From positions 186,001 through 250,000 of the forward strand of contig NZ_JAUXOD010000051.1 in assembly GCF_030682515.1 (NCBI RefSeq): a stretch of 64,000 bases of DNA, given 5' to 3'. The stretch comes from Hoeflea sp. (lineage in GTDB: Bacteria > Pseudomonadota > Alphaproteobacteria > Rhizobiales > Rhizobiaceae). Position 1 is the first letter of the stretch. Each line of letters begins with the position of its first letter. The notes beneath the pieces were generated by a model. The model saw only the letters and a program-made list of their open reading frames with translations. It was not told where the DNA came from and did not search any database. Shown in pieces: positions 9,546 through 17,897 of the stretch. The translations under genes were made by a program, and so were the position numbers.

Positions 9546-10973
9546 ATGGATACCCAAATGCTGATCGGCAACCGTTTCGAGGCCGGGACGGAAGCGGAGG
9601 AGAAGATCTTCAACCCGCGCACCGGAGAAACCATTCTCAACCTGCCCGAAGCCTCCTCGGCCCAGATCGAGGCCGCGGTCAATGCCGCCGAGAAGGCGTT
9701 TGCCACTTGGTCGCGCACCACGCCGGCGCAGCGCTCGGGCTACCTGCTCAGGATCGCCGACCGGATCGAGGCCGAGGCCGACGGCTTCGCGGCCCTTGAG
9801 GCGCTCAATTGCGGCAAGCCGATCAATGCGGTGAAGAACGACGAGATCCCGGCGATTGTCGACTGCTACCGGTTCTTCGCCGGCGCCGTGCGCTGCATGC
9901 CCGGCAATGCGGCGGGCGAATACATGGAGGGGCACACCTCGATGATCCGCCGCGACCCGGTCGGCATCATCGCCTCGATCGCGCCGTGGAACTATCCGCT
10001 GATGATGATGGCCTGGAAGCTGGCGCCGGCGATCGGCGGCGGCAACACGGTGGTGTTCAAGCCGTCCGAGCAGACGCCGCTGACGGCTTTGAAGCTCGCC
10101 AGGATCATGGCCGAGATCCTTCCCGAAGGCGTGGTCAATGTCGTGCTCGGCCGGGGTGAAAGCGTCGGCAACGCGCTGATCAACCATCCCAAGATCAACA
10201 TGATCTCCATCACCGGCGATGTCGCCACCGGCAAGAAGGTGCTGCAGGCCGCGGCCAAGTCGGTCAAGCGCACCCATCTCGAACTGGGCGGCAAGGCGCC
10301 GGTGATCGTGTTCGACGACGCCGACCTCGACGCCGTCGTCAACGGCTTGCGCGCCTTCGGCTACTACAATGCCGGCCAGGACTGCACCGCCGCCTGCCGG
10401 ATCTACGCCGGCCCGAAGATCTATGACAAGCTAGTGGCCGAACTCACCAGCGCGGTCTCGAGCATCCGCTACAACAAGGCCGATGATTCCGACAACGAGA
10501 TCGGGCCGCTGATCTCCAAGCGCCAGCGTGATCGGGTGGCGAGCTTCGTCGAACGCGCGTCGGAAATGAAGCACATGGAAATCACCACCGGCGGCAAGAC
10601 GGGCGATGGCAACGGCTTCTACTACCAGCCGACCCTGATCGCGGGCGCGCTGCAGACCGACGAGATCGTCCAGCGCGAGGTCTTCGGCCCGGTCGTGTCC
10701 GTCACCCGGTTTACGGACGCGGAGGAAGCGGTCACCTGGGCCAATGATTCCGAATACGGGCTCGCGTCCTCGGTCTGGACCAAGGATGTCTCCAAGGCCA
10801 TGCAATGCGCCGCGCGGCTTCAGTATGGCTGCACCTGGATCAACACCCACTTCATGCTGGTCAATGAAATGCCGCATGGCGGCATCAAGCAGTCGGGCTA
10901 TGGCAAGGACATGTCGCTTTATGCCCTTGAGGATTATACCGCAGTGCGGCATGTAATGATTGCCCACGGCTGA
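9546..10973 (+). CDS. Aldehyde dehydrogenase, probable gamma-aminobutyraldehyde dehydrogenase (PatD/YdcW-like)
   Basis: [68 protein letters not shown] catalytic Cys; context matches ydcSTUV-patD. Confidence 0.85.
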   Translation: MDTQMLIGNRFEAGTEAEEKIFNPRTGETILNLPEASSAQIEAAVNAAEKAFATWSRTTPAQRSGYLLRIADRIEAEADGFAALEALNCGKPINAVKNDEIPAIVDCYRFFAGAVRCMPGNAAGEYMEGHTSMIRRDPVGIIASIAPWNYPLMMMAWKLAPAIGGGNTVVFKPSEQTPLTALKLARIMAEILPEGVVNVVLGRGESVGNALINHPKINMISITGDVATGKKVLQAAAKSVKRTHLELGGKAPVIVFDDADLDAVVNGLRAFGYYNAGQDCTAACRIYAGPKIYDKLVAELTSAVSSIRYNKADDSDNEIGPLISKRQRDRVASFVERASEMKHMEITTGGKTGDGNGFYYQPTLIAGALQTDEIVQREVFGPVVSVTRFTDAEEAVTWANDSEYGLASSVWTKDVSKAMQCAARLQYGCTWINTHFMLVNEMPHGGIKQSGYGKDMSLYALEDYTAVRHVMIAHG

Positions 10974-10989
10974 GAGGCCAATTACCCAG

Positions 10990-11017
10990 TCCCGGGACGG
11001 GCTTGACCGTCCCGGGA
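10990..11017 (+). terminator. GC-rich inverted repeat after the aldehyde dehydrogenase gene (no T tract)
   Basis: TCCCGGGACGG-GCTTGA-CCGTCCCGGGA. Confidence 0.45.
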
Positions 11018-11079
11018 GGATGCTGCAAAGCCGCGGGAGAATGGCCGGCCGTCAAGGCCATCATCAACCGGAGACTGTC

Positions 11080-11934
11080 ATGGCGCATCCGCATTTTGTC
11101 ATCACCATTGCCTGCGCCGATCAGCCCGGCATCGTCGCGGCGATCACCACCGAACTCGCCGCGATCGGCGCCAACATCGCCGAATCCAGCCAGTTCTGGG
11201 ACCGCCAGACCAACCGGTTCTTCATGCGGATCGCCATCGAAACACCCGAAGGCGTGGACGCTGAAGCCGTCAAGCGGGCGCTCAAGGCGCCGGTGGCGCG
11301 CTTCGAGATGCGGCTTGAGATCAATGACATGGCCAAGCGTCCGAAGATCATCATCATGGTGTCGAAATTCGACCATGCGCTTCTGCACCTGATCTACCAG
11401 ATCCGCGTCGGCTGGCTCGACGCCGAGGTGGTCGGCATCGTCTCCAATCACGAGGACAGCCGCAGAACCGCCGAGATCGAGGGCATTCCCTTCCATTACT
11501 GGCCGGTCACCAAGGACACCAAGGACGCACAGGAACAAAAGCTGCTCGACCTCGCCACCAAGAGCGGCGCGGACCTGGTGATCCTGGCGCGCTACATGCA
11601 GGTACTGTCCGACACCCTCTCCCGCCGGCTGTTCGGCAAGGTGATCAACATCCATCACTCGTTCCTGCCGAGCTTCAAGGGCGCCAAGCCCTATCACCAG
11701 GCGCATGAGCGCGGCGTCAAGCTGATCGGGGCGACGGCCCACTATGTCACCGCCGATCTCGACGAAGGCCCGATCATCGAGCAGGAGACCGAGCGGGTGA
11801 CCCATTCCATGACGGCGGACGATTTCGTCGCCGCCGGCCGCGACATCGAGGCGCGCGTGCTGGCGCGGGCGGTGAAGATGCATGTCGAATCGCGCGTCAT
11901 GCTCAATGGCCACAAGACCGTGGTGTTCGGATAG
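11080..11934 (+). CDS. purU: Formyltetrahydrofolate deformylase
   Basis: N-terminal ACT domain (FVITIACADQPGIVAAITTELAAIGANI) plus formyltransferase domain (NIHHSFLPSFKGAKPYHQAHERGVKLIGATAHYVT). Confidence 0.93.
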   Translation: MAHPHFVITIACADQPGIVAAITTELAAIGANIAESSQFWDRQTNRFFMRIAIETPEGVDAEAVKRALKAPVARFEMRLEINDMAKRPKIIIMVSKFDHALLHLIYQIRVGWLDAEVVGIVSNHEDSRRTAEIEGIPFHYWPVTKDTKDAQEQKLLDLATKSGADLVILARYMQVLSDTLSRRLFGKVINIHHSFLPSFKGAKPYHQAHERGVKLIGATAHYVTADLDEGPIIEQETERVTHSMTADDFVAAGRDIEARVLARAVKMHVESRVMLNGHKTVVFG

Positions 11935-11939
11935 GCGGC

Positions 11940-12833
11940 GTGAACTGGGACGATATCAGGGTCTTTCTGGCTGTCGCCCGCGCCGGGCAGATCCTGGCCG
12001 CGGCCAAGCGGCTGGGGATCAACCATGCCACCGCCGCAAGGCGGATCACCTCGCTCGAGACCGCACTCGGGGCACAGCTCGTGGTTCGCCGCACCAATGG
12101 CTGCGGGCTCACCGGCGAAGGCGAAGCCTTCCTCGCGCACGCCGAGCGCATTGAAGCCGAGATGCTGGCGGCGCAGGCCAATCTCGGCCGCACCGACAGC
12201 GCCATTTCGGGCACGGTGCGGATCGGCGCGCCGGACGGCTTCGGCGTCTCGTTCCTGGCGCCGCGACTTGGCGCCCTGATCGCCCGGCATCCCGATCTCA
12301 GGCTGCAGCTGGTGCCGGTTCCAAGGAGCTTCTCACTGCCGCAGCGGGAGGCCGATATTGCCATCACCGTCGAGCGGCCCGCCGAGGGACGGCTGGTGGC
12401 GCGCAAGCTGGTCGACTATTCGCTGTCGCTCTACGCCTCGCGGGCCTATCTGGCCCAGCACGGAACGCCCACCCGGACGGAGCAGCTCAAGGACCACCGG
12501 CTGATCAGCTATGTGGAAGACCTGATCTTCTCGCCGTCGCTGCATTTCACCCGCGACATCCTGCGCAACTGGACGGCGCAGTTCGAGATCTCGAGCGCCA
12601 CCGGCCAGACCGAGGCGGTGCGCTCGGGTGCGGGCATCGCGGTGCTGCATGACTATATCGCAGGCCTTGATCCCGACCTGATCCGGCTGCTGCCCGAGCA
12701 TCGCATCGAGCGATCCTACTACATGGTCTATCACGAATCCGCCCGGGATCTCGCGCGGGTGCGCACCGTGGCCGATCACATCTCCACCGTGGCGCAGGCG
12801 CACAAGGCGCATTTCTTCCCGATTGACCGATAA
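11940..12833 (+). CDS. LysR-family transcriptional regulator (GTG start)
   Basis: MNWDDIRVFLAVARAGQILAAAKRLGINHATAARRITSLETALGAQLVVRRTNG. Confidence 0.9.
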   Translation: MNWDDIRVFLAVARAGQILAAAKRLGINHATAARRITSLETALGAQLVVRRTNGCGLTGEGEAFLAHAERIEAEMLAAQANLGRTDSAISGTVRIGAPDGFGVSFLAPRLGALIARHPDLRLQLVPVPRSFSLPQREADIAITVERPAEGRLVARKLVDYSLSLYASRAYLAQHGTPTRTEQLKDHRLISYVEDLIFSPSLHFTRDILRNWTAQFEISSATGQTEAVRSGAGIAVLHDYIAGLDPDLIRLLPEHRIERSYYMVYHESARDLARVRTVADHISTVAQAHKAHFFPIDR

Positions 12834-12906
12834 GCTCTCGTGCCGCTGACAGGCGGTCCGGAGGGCGTCCCGTCATCCCCCTTCAGCTTTCGCGCCCGCA
12901 GCCCCT

Positions 12907-12947
12907 GAAAAACAAAGCGCCTGCCGGGTCAGACCCGACAGGCGCTT
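12907..12947 (-). terminator. Intrinsic terminator of the candidate sRNA
   Basis: AAGCGCCTGTCGGGT-CTG-ACCCGGCAGGCGCTT stem with one internal G-T position (12915-12947), then TGTTTTT on the minus strand. Confidence 0.85.
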
Positions 12948-13056
12948 GTACTTCGTCGTGACTTCCAAACCGGTGCTTGGGAGGAGGATCCCGGTGCAGA
13001 GTGTCCCGACTACTGCCATGCCGAACTGGGAGGAGGAGGTGTTCGACGTGGCGTTG
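12907..13056 (-). ncRNA. Probable alpha-r14 / suhB / cuckoo-type trans-acting sRNA with anti-Shine-Dalgarno motifs
   Basis: Minus strand reads CACCTCCTCCTCCCAGTTCGGCATGGCAGTAGTCGGGACACTCTGCACCGGGATCCTCCTCCCAAGCACCGG...GCGCCTGTCGGGTCTGACCCGGCAGGCGCTTTGTTTTT. Two CCTCCTCCC motifs (12979-12987 and 13028-13039) and a strong intrinsic terminator in a non-coding gap. The 5' end is estimated from a weak TTGCAA-N16-CCATAT promoter. Confidence 0.75.
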
Positions 13057-13211
13057 AAAGAGATATGGTACAGTTGATGCTGCATTGCAATAGGATATTT
13101 CAAGAATCTTTATCTTTTGGTAAATTCGCTCAAACCACTGTAACTTTAGGTGTTTTGGCTTTGAACTAGTTTTCCTCGGAGGGCTCTCATGGGCAAAAAT
13201 GCGGCACCGCA

Positions 13212-13243
13212 ACAAAAAAACCGGGGCCCATGACCCCGGTTTG
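13212..13243 (-). terminator. Intrinsic terminator of the xylose-type ABC operon
   Basis: Minus strand AACCGGGG-TCATGGG-CCCCGGTTTTTTT. Confidence 0.9.
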
Positions 13244-13273
13244 TGAGTGCTCAGCCGAATTTCGTTGGCGTGC

Positions 13274-14050
13274 TCAGGCGAACTGGATCGCCCCGGGCCC
13301 CGGGATGCCGCTGGGCGGGCATTTCCCGGCGATGATCATGCCGAGCAGATCGTCCTCGGAGACATCGGCCACCTTGACGGTTCCGACGAGCTGGCCGTTC
13401 TTCATGACATTGGCCCGGTCGCACATCGCCTTGACCTGGTGAATGTCGTGATCGATCAGGAAGATGCCGATCCCCTCGGATTTGAGCTGCTCGATCAGTT
13501 CGGCCACCATCCGGGTCTCCTGCACGCCAAGCGCGGCAGTGGGCTCATCCATGATCAGGATCTTGGCGTTGAAGTAGACCGCGCGGGCGATGGCGACCGA
13601 CTGACGCTGGCCGCCCGAAAGCCCCGACACCGGCGTGTGGAAGCGCCGGAAGTTCGGATTGAGGCGCTTCATGATCTTGCGGGTCTCCGCCTCCATCAAG
13701 GCGTCATCGACAAAGCCGAGCGGCGTCGTCAGCTCACGCCCGAGAAACAGGTTGGACGCGGCGTCGAGATTGTCGGCCAGCGCCAGATACTGGTAGATCG
13801 TCTCGATCTGATGGTTGCGGGCGTCGCGCGGGTTGTTGATGCCCGCCTTCTGGCCGTTGATGAAGATCTCGCCGCCATCGCGCGGAAGAGCTCCCGACAG
13901 CATTTTCATCAGCACGGACTTGCCGGCGCCGTTGTGACCCAGAACGCCGACGACCTCGCCGGGATACAGATCGATGGTGACGTGATCGACGGCCTTGATG
14001 CCGCCGAACGACTTCTGCATGTCGCGCATTTCAACGAGAGGCGTGGTCAT
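13274..14050 (-). CDS. Sugar ABC transporter ATP-binding protein, single ABC domain (CUT2, xylose/fructose type)
   Basis: MTTPLVEMRDMQKSFGGIKAVDHVTIDLYPGEVVGVLGHNGAGKSVLMKML; SGGQRQSVAIARAV; 258 aa. Confidence 0.9.
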   Translation of the reverse strand: MTTPLVEMRDMQKSFGGIKAVDHVTIDLYPGEVVGVLGHNGAGKSVLMKMLSGALPRDGGEIFINGQKAGINNPRDARNHQIETIYQYLALADNLDAASNLFLGRELTTPLGFVDDALMEAETRKIMKRLNPNFRRFHTPVSGLSGGQRQSVAIARAVYFNAKILIMDEPTAALGVQETRMVAELIEQLKSEGIGIFLIDHDIHQVKAMCDRANVMKNGQLVGTVKVADVSEDDLLGMIIAGKCPPSGIPGPGAIQFA

Positions 14051-15348
14051 GTCTTGTCTCCCGTCCGGCGCCTGTAGACGATGTCGATGAAGACCGCGAG
14101 AACCAGCACGGAGCCCACGACCATGTTCTGGTAGGGCGCGTCGACGCCGACCATGGCCATGCCCGATTGCAGGCTCTGCATGATCAGCGCGCCCAGGATG
14201 GCGCCGTAGATGGTGCCCATGCCGCCCGCCAGCGCCGTGCCGCCGATGACCGCGGCCGCGATGACGCGCAATTCGTCGAGCGTGCCGATGTCGTTGGAAT
14301 GGAAGGTCTGGCGCGAGGAAGCGACCACGGCGGAAATGGCGCACAGAACGCCCATGATGGCAAAGACCTTGACCGTGAGCAGACGCGTGTTGATGCCCGC
14401 CAGCGCCGCAGCTTCAGGGTTGCCGCCGGTGGCGAAAATATAGCGTCCAAGCCGGGTGCGCTGCGCGACGACCGTCATGATAATGGCGATCACGATCAGC
14501 ACCAGCACCGAGATCGGCAGTCCATAACCCTGGACGAAGCCCTCGGGCATGATCTCGCCGCGCGCCTCGAACATCCGCTGCAGACGCGCCCTGGGGATCT
14601 CATAGGAATTGAGGATCGCCACGAAGCCGACAATCGCCCCTGCGATGATCAGACCGATGATCGCTTCGGCCCAGACCGGCTTGACCGGGAATTCGTGCAG
14701 AACCTTGTTCCTGCGCGAGCGGAACAAGGCGTAGAAGGAGGCCAGGATGGCCAAACCGGCGAAAATCCAGCTCCAGGTCTCGCCGAGCGTGCCGTTGATG
14801 CCGCCGAACAGCTGGAAATTCTCGTCGAGCGGACCGATCGTCTGGCCCTTGGTCAGGTGCCAGGAAACATTTCGCCACACCAGGAAGCCGCCCAGCGTGA
14901 CGATGAAGGCCGGTATGGTGAGATAGCCGATCAGCCAGCCGTGGAAGGCGCCGATCACCAGGCCTGTCATCACCCCGACCAGGATCGCGATCGGCATGGT
15001 CAGCGGATGGTTGAGCCCGAGGCCCAGCCATTCCGGCGTGACCACGGTCTGCGTCATCGCCATCACCGCCGAGCAGGTGGCGAGCAGCGAGCCGACCGAG
15101 AGGTCGATATTGCGGGTCACGATCACGAACACCATGCCCGTCGCCATGATCGCGACTGACGCGGTCTGGATCGACAGGTTGAAGATGTTGCGCGGGGTCA
15201 TGAAACGCCCGTCGGTGAGGAAATTGAAGATCAGGCAGATGACGACGAAAGCGCCGATCATGCCGATAAGACGGGTGTCGAGCTCAAGCGCTGCAAAGAA
15301 ATTGCGTGGCTTCGCCGGCACACTCGTTGCTGGGGACGTCTCGGTCAT
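14047..15348 (-). CDS. xylH: Sugar ABC transporter permease (XylH-like)
   Basis: 433 aa hydrophobic; ARNIDLSVGS-like motif (TRNIDLSVGSLLATCSAVMA); GGTALAGGMGTIYGAILGALIM. Confidence 0.82.
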   Translation of the reverse strand: MTETSPATSVPAKPRNFFAALELDTRLIGMIGAFVVICLIFNFLTDGRFMTPRNIFNLSIQTASVAIMATGMVFVIVTRNIDLSVGSLLATCSAVMAMTQTVVTPEWLGLGLNHPLTMPIAILVGVMTGLVIGAFHGWLIGYLTIPAFIVTLGGFLVWRNVSWHLTKGQTIGPLDENFQLFGGINGTLGETWSWIFAGLAILASFYALFRSRRNKVLHEFPVKPVWAEAIIGLIIAGAIVGFVAILNSYEIPRARLQRMFEARGEIMPEGFVQGYGLPISVLVLIVIAIIMTVVAQRTRLGRYIFATGGNPEAAALAGINTRLLTVKVFAIMGVLCAISAVVASSRQTFHSNDIGTLDELRVIAAAVIGGTALAGGMGTIYGAILGALIMQSLQSGMAMVGVDAPYQNMVVGSVLVLAVFIDIVYRRRTGDKT

Positions 15349-15376
15349 GGCCGTAATCCAGGTGATGTGCAGTCAC

Positions 15377-15404
15377 ACGTCCCCAACCCGAAGGATGGGG
15401 ACGT
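15377..15404 (-). other. Intercistronic hairpin between binding protein and permease genes
   Basis: ACGTCCCCA-ACCCGAAGGA-TGGGGACGT. Confidence 0.65.
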
Positions 15405-15435
15405 TATTAAGGTATTTTGCAACAGAGCCTGGAGC

Positions 15436-16470
15436 TTAGTTACAGGGAGCCGGGCCTGCGGTGACGCCCTGGCACAGGGCTTCCTTGCTGATCCAGCCGG
15501 CATCGACGACGGTCGCCAGATTGTCCTTGGTGATCGGAACCGGAGCCAGGAACATGGCGGTCATCGTGGTGCCGCCGGGCGACGTCCACTCGACGGTGCC
15601 TTCGACAGCCGACATGGCGGTGCCGTCAGCCAACTGGGCGGCGATTTCGCCGGCAGCCTTGCCGAGCGCGCGGGCGTCCTTCCAGACGCTGACGGTCTGG
15701 GTGCCATTGGCAACGCGGTTGAGCGCAGCGTGGTCGCCATCCTGGCCGGAGACCGGGATGCCTTCCATGCCCTGGCCCGTCAGCGCCGCGACGACGCCGC
15801 CGGCGGTGCCGTCATTGGACGCAACCACCGCATCGACCTTGTTGTCGGCTGCGGTCAGGATCTGTTCCATGTTGCGCTGGGCATTGGCCGGAAGCCAGCC
15901 GTCGGTGTAGGCCTCGCCAACGATCTTGATGTCGCCGGAATCGATCGCTGCCTGCAGGATTTCCTGCTGGCCGCCGCGAAGGAAGTCGGCGTTCGGATCG
16001 GTCGGCGATCCCTTGATCATCACATAGTTGCCCTTGGGCGCGGCGGCAAAGACGGCGCGTGCCTGCATGCGGCCGACTTCGACGTTGTCGAAGGTCAGAT
16101 AGAAGGCGCGGCTGTCTTCGATCAGACGGTCATAGGCGATGACCGGAATGCCTTCATCGGCGGCAGCGGTCACGGCCGGGATCACCGCCTGGGTGTCCTG
16201 GGCGAGAATGATCAGGGCGTTGACGCCCTGGGCCATCAGGCTTTCCACATCGGAGAGCTGCTTGGCGGCGGACGACTGCGCGTCGGTCGACACATAGGTG
16301 TCGCCAGCGGCTTCGATCGCTGCCTTCATTGCGGCTTCATCGGTCTTCCACCGCTCTTCCTGGAAGTTCGACCATGAGACACCAATGATCTTACCTTCCG
16401 CCATCGCGGCGCCGGCCATTGCAGCAGTCATGACGACGCCAGCAACGAGCGTGCTAACTAACTTTTTCAT
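15436..16470 (-). CDS. xylF: Sugar ABC transporter substrate-binding protein (XylF-like)
   Basis: MKKLVSTLVAGVVMTAAMAGAAMAEGKIIGVSWSNFQEERWKTDEAAMKAAIEAAGDTYVSTDAQSSAAKQLSDVE. Confidence 0.85.
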   Translation of the reverse strand: MKKLVSTLVAGVVMTAAMAGAAMAEGKIIGVSWSNFQEERWKTDEAAMKAAIEAAGDTYVSTDAQSSAAKQLSDVESLMAQGVNALIILAQDTQAVIPAVTAAADEGIPVIAYDRLIEDSRAFYLTFDNVEVGRMQARAVFAAAPKGNYVMIKGSPTDPNADFLRGGQQEILQAAIDSGDIKIVGEAYTDGWLPANAQRNMEQILTAADNKVDAVVASNDGTAGGVVAALTGQGMEGIPVSGQDGDHAALNRVANGTQTVSVWKDARALGKAAGEIAAQLADGTAMSAVEGTVEWTSPGGTTMTAMFLAPVPITKDNLATVVDAGWISKEALCQGVTAGPAPCN

Positions 16471-16614
16471 GTAATCCTCCCGGGTGCATAATCACACATG
16501 CCCGGCATTCAACAGCCGGACAAGCCTCTGAAGCCTATTAATTCAAGCCTCAAAAAAAATCGTGACTCAAAAGCGCTTGCATGTCAACATGAAACGCAGT
16601 TGTGACAAGTTACC

Positions 16615-16640
16615 GCAATGCAACAATAATTTTGCATTGC
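16615..16640. promoter_or_regulatory. Inverted repeat, candidate ROK-regulator operator in the divergent xylF/ROK region
   Basis: GCAATGCAA-CAATAATT-TTGCATTGC, perfect 9-bp arms, 31 nt before the ROK start codon. Confidence 0.5.
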
Positions 16641-16670
16641 ACCCGGATTGTGAGGAGGCATCCCGGGACC

Positions 16671-17897
16671 ATGACCCTAATCCTTCGCTCAGATGACATG
16701 CGAAGACGCAACCGGCTGCGCATCATCCAGATCGTGCGGCGCGGAGGCGAGATCAGCCGTGGGGAAATCGCCCAGGCGGCCGCGCTCAGCCCGGCCACCG
16801 TGTCGACGATCTCGAGCGAACTGATCGCCGAAGGCGTCCTCATCGCCCGCAGTGCCGAAACCGGCGGCAACGCAGGACGCGGCCGGCCAAGCGCCGGGCT
16901 GTCGGTCAATCCGCAGTTCCGTCATGCGGTCCTCATCATTCTCAAGATCGGCGCGGTCAACGTCGCCATCGTCGATTATGCCGGCACGGTGATCGCCCGC
17001 CAGCAGTTCGACCTCGACATGGCCAATGTCACCATGGAGGCTTTCAGGGTCACACTGATCACCGAGATCCGCCAGACCTGGGATGCCTCCGGCCTTGCCG
17101 CAGAGCAGCTCGGCCGCATTTCGATCGGCGTCCAGGGCACGACCGACATTGCCGGGCTGAAGCTGCTGCGCTCGCCGATGACGCCGCTCACCGACATCCC
17201 GCTGGCCTCATGGCTGGAAACGGAATTCGGCGTGCCGGTGCGGCTGGCCAATGACTGCGACCTGATCGCCCGGGCTCTGAACTGGCGCGATCCGGAGCGC
17301 TACAGCGACAATTTCGCCGCCATCCTGCTCGCCCACGGCGTCGGCATGGGCCTGTTCCTGCGCGGCCAGATCATCAACGGGACGCGCTCGTCGGGAACGG
17401 AGTTCGGCCACATGCTGCACCAGACCGGCGGCGCCCTGTGCCGCTGCGGATCGAACGGATGCATCGAGGCCGACGCGGGCGATTACGCCATCATGCGCCG
17501 CTTCAGCGGCAAACCCGTGAGCGCCAAGCCGCAAAGCCATGTCGAGCCGCGCGAGATCTCCGACATTGCCGAGGCCGCCCGCTCGGGCGACAGACTTGCC
17601 CGCGACACCTTCGCCTCCGCGGGCCGGGCGCTCGGATCCGGCCTTGCAGGAATCTTCGCGCTGGTGGATCCTTTCAGGGTCGCCTTCGTCGGTCACGGCG
17701 CGGCGGCCTTCGACCTGATGGAGCCGGCGTTGCGGGAGGTTCTCAAGAACTCGAACGCGTCCGCCGCCAGCAACATCCCGATTGATCTCTATGTCGACGA
17801 GATCCCGCTGGTGTTCGAGGGCTGCGGCATTGACGCCCTGTCGGAGATCGACGCGACGCAGGCCGACCGGGTCGGCGAATCCATGAGGAACGCATGA
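16671..17897 (+). CDS. ROK-family transcriptional regulator (XylR/NagC type)
   Basis: N-terminal wHTH (NRLRIIQIVRRGGEISRGEIAQAAALSPATVSTISSELIAEG); zinc motif CRCGSNGCIE. Confidence 0.9.
   Translation: MTLILRSDDMRRRNRLRIIQIVRRGGEISRGEIAQAAALSPATVSTISSELIAEGVLIARSAETGGNAGRGRPSAGLSVNPQFRHAVLIILKIGAVNVAIVDYAGTVIARQQFDLDMANVTMEAFRVTLITEIRQTWDASGLAAEQLGRISIGVQGTTDIAGLKLLRSPMTPLTDIPLASWLETEFGVPVRLANDCDLIARALNWRDPERYSDNFAAILLAHGVGMGLFLRGQIINGTRSSGTEFGHMLHQTGGALCRCGSNGCIEADAGDYAIMRRFSGKPVSAKPQSHVEPREISDIAEAARSGDRLARDTFASAGRALGSGLAGIFALVDPFRVAFVGHGAAAFDLMEPALREVLKNSNASAASNIPIDLYVDEIPLVFEGCGIDALSEIDATQADRVGESMRNA

Noticed and set aside
8871-10973. 700-aa plus-strand ORF
   Set aside because: Only the part from 9546 is the aldehyde dehydrogenase; the upstream stretch is an out-of-frame reading of the permease gene.
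12873-13215. Small minus-strand ORFs (76 aa and 110 aa) in the LysR/ABC gap
   Set aside because: They run through the terminator and anti-SD motifs of the candidate sRNA and have no SD or domain; better explained as non-coding RNA.
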